Of a DNA stretch of 17,193 nucleotides, positions 13,066 to 17,193 are shown piece after piece (position 1 is the stretch's first letter; each line of letters starts with the position of its first letter). Source of the stretch: Fimbriimonadaceae bacterium (GTDB lineage: Bacteria > Armatimonadota > Fimbriimonadia > Fimbriimonadales > Fimbriimonadaceae); contig CANFJD010000026.1 in the NCBI GenBank assembly GCA_947447315.1, positions 1-17,193 on the forward strand. Direction: 5' to 3'. Under the pieces are notes generated by a model that had not been told where the DNA came from, searched no databases, and was given only the letters and a program-made list of their open reading frames with translations. The translations under genes and the position numbers were made by a program.

Positions 13066-13713
13066 ATGATCACGCCGTATGACTGGCAAGAGGGCATCGG
13101 AAACCGGGCCCAATACATCGAAGGCAAGCTGGAGCAGGGAGTTCCGGTTGTTGCCGTAAGTCTAGCGGAAGGCATTCTCTTCTACACCCGCCGGCGAAAA
13201 GCTCAAAAGATTTACGAAATCTACGATCGCGTCGCCTTCGCCGCCGTCGGTCAGCAGTCCGATATCGAAGCCGTCCGAATGGCCGCACTCGAGTTTGCCA
13301 GTCGCGAAGGCTTCAGTCGCAGTGAAGATGACGTCACCCTTCCTCGCATCGTAACCGCCGTAAGCAACCCGATCAAGCGCGCCTTCTCCGATTTTGGCTC
13401 CGCTCCGGTCGTGGCTCGTGGGATTCTCGCCGAGGTCAATGGTACGTCGGACGAAGACCAGTACTACCTCCTCGATTTCGATGGCGATTACGAACTTCGT
13501 TCCCGAGTAGTCGTCGCCCTCGGGCCGGTTGACGCAGAGGCTACGCTGTTGGCGGCAGTTGAGAGCGTAACCACGCTCGCCGAGGCGGTCGACAAGTTAG
13601 GGGCCGCATTCACCACTCTATTTCCCGAGGACGATCCTCGTCACCTCCTCACTCCCGAAGCGGTGCTGCTGCGGCGTGACAACCTCCGCGACAACCGCTT
13701 CCAACCGGTCTAA
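13066..13713 (+). CDS. 20S proteasome alpha-type subunit (PrcA-like)
   Basis: A 215-residue Ntn-hydrolase-fold protein resembling actinobacterial PrcA. An N-terminal helix (about 7-25, QEGIGNRAQYIEGKLEQG) matches the gating/H0 region. It is followed by VPVVAVSLAEGILFY, KIYEIYDRVAFAAVG and FASREGFSRSEDDVT, which parallel PrcA's SVVALAYAGGVLF, KVSELYDRVGFAAVG and FADTRGYAYDRRDVT. There is no propeptide with a following Thr, so it is the structural, non-catalytic alpha type. Alpha rings gate the chamber and dock the ATPase. No beta subunit, pup, ATPase or ligase gene is in the window, whereas prcB and prcA are usually adjacent. It is somewhat shorter than Mycobacterium PrcA (248). It is divergent from pspA and stands 53 bases before a GH27 gene. 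A bacterial proteasome-related homologue of another class is possible but fits less well. Confidence 0.85.
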   Translation: MITPYDWQEGIGNRAQYIEGKLEQGVPVVAVSLAEGILFYTRRRKAQKIYEIYDRVAFAAVGQQSDIEAVRMAALEFASREGFSRSEDDVTLPRIVTAVSNPIKRAFSDFGSAPVVARGILAEVNGTSDEDQYYLLDFDGDYELRSRVVVALGPVDAEATLLAAVESVTTLAEAVDKLGAAFTTLFPEDDPRHLLTPEAVLLRRDNLRDNRFQPV

Positions 13714-13737
13714 CGTTTAATCGGAAGGTCATCGAAA

Positions 13738-13766
13738 CGGGCAAATGAGAGATACTCATTTGCCCG
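13738..13766 (+). promoter_or_regulatory. Perfect 12-bp hairpin abutting the GH27 start codon
   Basis: CGGGCAAATGAG (13738-13749) pairs perfectly with CTCATTTGCCCG (13755-13766) across the 5-base loop AGATA. The next base is the A of the ATG at 13767. It lies 24 bases after the proteasome-subunit stop and has no T-run after it. It could terminate or protect the upstream transcript, hide the ribosome-binding region, or be an operator for a carbohydrate regulator. Confidence 0.5.
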
Positions 13767-15119
13767 ATGCCATCGTATCTCCCTCGCCCCATCAGACTCC
13801 TCCCGTTACTGACATTGATGCTTCCCTTGGGCGGACTGGCTGCCGCCGAAACTTCGGAACAACCCAAGTTTTGGTCTTGGGCAAAAACTCCGCCGATGGG
13901 TTGGAACAGTTGGGATGGATTTGCGACGACTGTCACCGAAGCTCAAACGCGGGCTCAGACCGATGTAATGGCGACGAAGCTCAAAGCATTCGGTTGGCAG
14001 TACATCGTGGTAGACATTCAGTGGTACGAACCCGAAGCAAACGGTTTCAACTACCGTGATGGTGCCAAGCTCGAAATAGACGGATTTGGCCGCCTTCAAC
14101 CCGCCATCAACAAGTTTCCTTCGGCAGCCGGCGGTAAGGGATTCAAAGCCTTAGCCGATTACATCCATGGTCGTGGCCTGAAATTTGGGATCCATCTGAT
14201 GCGAGGAATCCCGCGTCAAGCCGTACTGGCTAAGACGCCAATCAAGGGCACCTCCTTTACCGCCGCCGATATTGCCGATCGAACCAGTACCTGCCCGTGG
14301 AATGGAGACATGTACGGAGTCGACATGTCGAAGCCGGGCGCCCAGGAGTACTACGACTCTCTGTTTCAAGAGTACGCCGCGTGGGGACTCGACTACATCA
14401 AGGTCGATGACCTTTCGGCACCGTATCATCAGCCCGAGATTGAAGCCATACGCCGCGCCATCGATCTAAGCGGCCGTAAAATCGTCTTTAGCACTTCTCC
14501 GGGCCCGACTCCCGTGGATGAAGGACCGCACATCAGCACCCACGCCAATCTTTGGCGCATCAGCAACGACTTCTGGGACGAGTGGCCGCAGTTGTACGCT
14601 CAGTTTGCCCGACTGAGAGACTGGACGCCGTATTGTGCCCCGGGCCACTTTCCCGATGCCGACATGTTGCCAATCGGACTATTGCAGATGGGACGAACGA
14701 AGACTCGATTCACGCCGGATGAGCAGTACACCCTTATGTCCATGTGGTGCATCGCCCGATCTCCCCTGATGATCGGTGCCGATTTGACCAAGCTGGATGA
14801 CTTCACCTTGTCGCTTCTCACCAACCCGGAAGTGCTTGCCGTGAATCAACGGAGTGAGAATGGGCGGCAACTATTTCGCCGCGGCGATGTTTGCGCCTGG
14901 ATTGCCAATGTGCCGGGATCCAAGGACAAATATTTTGCCCTGTTCAATACGGGAGACGCCGCAGCATCTCTTCCGGTTTCCCTCGCTGAACTGGGCTTTG
15001 GGAAGGCTAAAATTCGCGACCTCTGGACAAGAACTGACTTAGGCGTTTTCACCAACCAGTTTTCACGGACGATCAAATCGCACGGGGCCGGGCTCTACCG
15101 CGTCTCCCCTACAAAATGA
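13767..15119 (+). CDS. Secreted glycoside hydrolase family 27 (alpha-galactosidase type)
   Basis: A 450-residue exported retaining glycosidase. The signal peptide is residues 1-27 (Arg7, Arg10, hydrophobic LLPLLTLMLPLGGLA, cleavage near AAA-E). The TIM barrel opens with TPPMGWNSWDGF, the GH27/GH36 hallmark, then QYIVVDIQWYE and GLKFGIHLMRGIPR. The nucleophile is Asp214 in YIKVDDLSAPY and the acid/base is Asp268 in WRISNDFWDEW, with the same Arg+4 spacing as human GLA. A C-terminal beta-sandwich follows from about residue 360. It removes terminal alpha-galactose, or possibly beta-L-arabinopyranose, from plant or microbial glycans. The start follows a strong hairpin directly and has no Shine-Dalgarno sequence. 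A start further in would lose the basic end of the signal peptide. Confidence 0.93.
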   Translation: MPSYLPRPIRLLPLLTLMLPLGGLAAAETSEQPKFWSWAKTPPMGWNSWDGFATTVTEAQTRAQTDVMATKLKAFGWQYIVVDIQWYEPEANGFNYRDGAKLEIDGFGRLQPAINKFPSAAGGKGFKALADYIHGRGLKFGIHLMRGIPRQAVLAKTPIKGTSFTAADIADRTSTCPWNGDMYGVDMSKPGAQEYYDSLFQEYAAWGLDYIKVDDLSAPYHQPEIEAIRRAIDLSGRKIVFSTSPGPTPVDEGPHISTHANLWRISNDFWDEWPQLYAQFARLRDWTPYCAPGHFPDADMLPIGLLQMGRTKTRFTPDEQYTLMSMWCIARSPLMIGADLTKLDDFTLSLLTNPEVLAVNQRSENGRQLFRRGDVCAWIANVPGSKDKYFALFNTGDAAASLPVSLAELGFGKAKIRDLWTRTDLGVFTNQFSRTIKSHGAGLYRVSPTK

Positions 15120-15153
15120 CATTTTAGTGGGGGATGTTCCCCAGCTAAAAATG
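15120..15153. terminator. Inverted repeat between the GH27 and ftsK stops, bidirectional terminator candidate
   Basis: CATTTTAG-T-GGGG on the left pairs with CCCC-AG-CTAAAAATG on the right around a short GATGTT loop, with two small bulges. The G/C stem flanked by A/T arms suits termination of both convergent genes, though neither side has a long uninterrupted T-run. The remaining bases to 15240 show nothing recognisable. Confidence 0.45.
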
Positions 15154-15240
15154 GTCGAGTTACTCAAGGTGATTGTCCAACCGGCATTGACCGCTGGCGA
15201 TCTTGAGCCGTGAGTTGGCTCACCCTAGCTGGATCCCGAA

Positions 15241-17193
15241 CTAGCTCTCTTCCCGGTCTGTCGGATCATCATCGAGAGTCGCCCCGATTTCGTATCGGGG
15301 AGCGACTCCGAACAAGGTGTCCACGTCCATGGGATTCATCAGAACTTCCCGTGGACGGGGGCCGTCTCGACGCCCGACGACACCCCGCTCCTCCATCATG
15401 TCCAGCAACCGCGAAGCGCGCTGGAATCCGATCCGATACTTCCGCTGCAGGTTTGAAGTCGAAGCCTCACCGCGGTCGACGATGTAGCGAACCGCCTCTT
15501 CCCAAAGCGCATCATCCTCGGGAGCCTCATCATTCGGATCTCGAACTGGACCAGAAGGCCCCTCTTCGATGGCCGTGAGGACATACTCCGGTGCTTGCTG
15601 CTCTCGCCAGAAGCGGCAGACCGCCTCAATCTCTTTTTCGGAGACATAGCACCCCTGGACGCGCATCGGCTTCATGGCGTCCACCGGTTGGAAGAGCATG
15701 TCACCCTTACCAATCAGGTTCTCAGCGCCTTTGGCGTCAATGATCGTCCGCGAATCAATCTGGGACGCCACGCTAAACGCAATCCGCGACGGTACGTTTG
15801 CTTTGATGAGACCGGTAATGACGTCAACGCTGGGCCTTTGCGTGGCAATGACGAGGTGAATCCCAACCGCTCGGGCCAACTGAGCTAGCCGCACGATAAC
15901 CGTTTCAACCTCCGCGCCGCACTGGATCATCAAGTCCGCAAGCTCATCAATGATCACCACAATGTAGGGAAGCTTCTCGTTGTAGCTCGCCTTCGCGTTC
16001 CAGCTCTCAATATTGCGGGCTCCACCTTCGCTAAACATATCGTAGCGACGGTCCATCTCTCGCCACACCGCCCGCAATACGCCCGCGGCTTCTTTTACAT
16101 CCTTAATCACCGGACACATTAGGTGAGGAATGCGATCGAACAGGGTCAGCTCTACGCGTTTGGGATCGATCATCACCATGCGCAAGTCCTTCGGGGTATT
16201 CCGCATCAGGAGCGATGTGATGAGTGTCGCGAGTCCGATCGACTTTCCGGAATTCGTCGCTCCGCCGATGAGCAGGTGCGGCATCCGGGTCAAGTCCGCA
16301 TACTTATTCGTCCCCGAGACATCTTTACCCAGCGCCACCATCAGGCGGGAACTGCTGTTTTGAAACTCCTTGGTTTCGCAGAGTTCCCGTAGGGTGACCA
16401 TGGTGGCTCCCTTATTGGGGACCTCAACCCCAATGGCCGACTTACCGGGAATCGGGGCTTCTACGCGCACTTGGCTGGCCGCCAAATCCATTGCGATGTT
16501 ATCCGCCAGGCCGGTAATTTTCTTGACGTTCACTCCGGGGCCAAGCGAAATTTCGTATCGAGTGACAGTCGGGCCGGTTGCAACTTCCACCACCGACCCT
16601 GCGATGCCAAATTGACCGAGGGTTCCTTCCAACGTCTCGATGTTCTTCTGCATCTCCGCGCTGGATCGCTGCGGTTGCAGGATGGGCTCGGCTAGGAGGT
16701 TGATGGGCGGCAAATGATAGCCTTCTTTGGGAACCGGAGTCTCGAGGGGAAGCTCCACATCCTCCCGGGGCATTGTCTTGGCAAAATCCTTGATCACCGG
16801 CTGGCGGCGAACCGGCTTTTCTGGCTCGGGCGCCGGCGTAGGATCCTCCACCACCGGCCGCGCGGATTTGACGACGGTTTCCACCACATCCGCCGGCGCA
16901 TTCTTGGGGATCAGCTTTAAAGCGCGTTCGGTAGCTTCAATCTTCTTCTGGTCATCCTCGGGGGTAGTTCGCTTCACCGGTCGAGGCACGGCCGCTACGA
17001 CGTCTTTTGCCTTCTGCTGACCCTTAGCGAGGGCCTCCCGCAGCGGAATATTGATGGCCAGGATCACAGCGATGAGTGCAATCGCTCCCAGGGCGATATT
17101 TGCGGAGACTCCGAAGAGGCTAGACATCGCCCAGCCTACGACCGCGCCAAGGTAACCGCCAGAGTTCTCCAGTGCCACCGGATCAAAGTAATC
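15241..17193 (-). CDS. ftsK: FtsK/SpoIIIE DNA translocase, 5' end beyond the window
   Basis: The last 650 residues of a septal DNA pump that clears and aligns chromosomes at division. It is open at base 17193, so the N-terminal membrane helices are mostly missing. One helix remains (about 26-48, including ANIALGAIALIAVILAIN). A Pro/Glu/Lys-rich linker follows (about 50-165), then the alpha/beta motor. Walker A is GGATNSGKS (about 310-318), with Asn where FtsK usually has Gly (GATGSGKS). Walker B is YIVVIIDELADLM (about 410-422). VGIHLVIATQRPSVDVITG follows. The C-terminal winged-helix gamma domain (about 573-640, DDALWEEAVRYI then IGFQRASRLLDMMEERGVV) would read KOPS/SRS-like polarity sequences. 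The motor looks complete. Confidence 0.95.
   Translation of the reverse strand, partial: DYFDPVALENSGGYLGAVVGWAMSSLFGVSANIALGAIALIAVILAINIPLREALAKGQQKAKDVVAAVPRPVKRTTPEDDQKKIEATERALKLIPKNAPADVVETVVKSARPVVEDPTPAPEPEKPVRRQPVIKDFAKTMPREDVELPLETPVPKEGYHLPPINLLAEPILQPQRSSAEMQKNIETLEGTLGQFGIAGSVVEVATGPTVTRYEISLGPGVNVKKITGLADNIAMDLAASQVRVEAPIPGKSAIGVEVPNKGATMVTLRELCETKEFQNSSSRLMVALGKDVSGTNKYADLTRMPHLLIGGATNSGKSIGLATLITSLLMRNTPKDLRMVMIDPKRVELTLFDRIPHLMCPVIKDVKEAAGVLRAVWREMDRRYDMFSEGGARNIESWNAKASYNEKLPYIVVIIDELADLMIQCGAEVETVIVRLAQLARAVGIHLVIATQRPSVDVITGLIKANVPSRIAFSVASQIDSRTIIDAKGAENLIGKGDMLFQPVDAMKPMRVQGCYVSEKEIEAVCRFWREQQAPEYVLTAIEEGPSGPVRDPNDEAPEDDALWEEAVRYIVDRGEASTSNLQRKYRIGFQRASRLLDMMEERGVVGRRDGPRPREVLMNPMDVDTLFGVAPRYEIGATLDDDPTDREES

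Noticed and set aside
1..17193. Mobile element, prophage, CRISPR array, tRNA or rRNA
   Set aside because: I saw no transposase, integrase, terminal repeats, regularly spaced repeats, or tRNA/rRNA-like sequence in the window.

Overview
The window is a stretch of bacterial chromosome of moderately high GC (by eye), densely packed with genes on both strands. There are no rRNA or tRNA genes, no insertion sequences and no CRISPR. A proteasome alpha-type subunit in an otherwise bacterial gene set (LexA, FtsK, PspA, L11), together with weak Shine-Dalgarno sequences at several genes, suggests a member of Armatimonadota (Fimbriimonas-like) or another proteasome-bearing phylum. This placement is inference; no marker in the window settles it.

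Layout. (1) 1-871, minus: N-terminal part of an exported SurA/PrsA-like parvulin foldase, running off the left edge and divergent from lexA. (2) 1059-4738, plus: lexA with a well-formed promoter and a palindromic operator candidate, a strong hairpin, a MerR/excisionase-type DNA-binding protein, a GT4 glycosyltransferase, and, overlapping it by ATGA, a polytopic membrane protein. That protein carries the three signatures of the presenilin/signal-peptide-peptidase superfamily (FD, GPAD, PAL). (3) 4587-7808, minus: a compact four-gene operon for acyl-CoA/2-oxoacid metabolism (E2 acyltransferase, class I glutamine amidotransferase, biotin carrier protein, HMG-CoA lyase). It converges on the presenilin-like gene with a 152-bp overlap. 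(4) 7964-12079, plus: a stand-alone rplK, then a run of export/envelope genes (orphan 5'-nucleotidase C-terminal domain, QC-like M28 protein, small single-pass membrane protein, polysaccharide deacetylase, second GT4 glycosyltransferase). (5) 12121-12921, minus: pspA, divergent from (6) an orphan proteasome alpha subunit and a secreted GH27 alpha-galactosidase-type enzyme, plus strand. (7) 15241-17193, minus: the C-terminal 650 residues of an FtsK/SpoIIIE translocase, running off the right edge.

How the genes may work together. Two glycosyltransferases, a NodB-type deacetylase, a QC-like enzyme, a parvulin and PspA all concern the cell envelope. The minus operon has leucine/propionate-type CoA chemistry but lacks its partner subunits (E1, E3, biotin carboxylase, carboxyltransferase), which must be encoded elsewhere if the pathways are complete. 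The most striking item is the presenilin-like intramembrane aspartyl protease candidate at 3677-4738. It has a natural Ala in place of the second Gly of GxGD and a proline-rich tail written antisense to the end of the HMG-CoA lyase gene. Other points of interest are the unusual short LexA operator candidate, a CTG start with a CTGA overlap, an Asp-to-Asn change in the E2 active-site motif, a lone proteasome alpha subunit, and perfect hairpins abutting two start codons.
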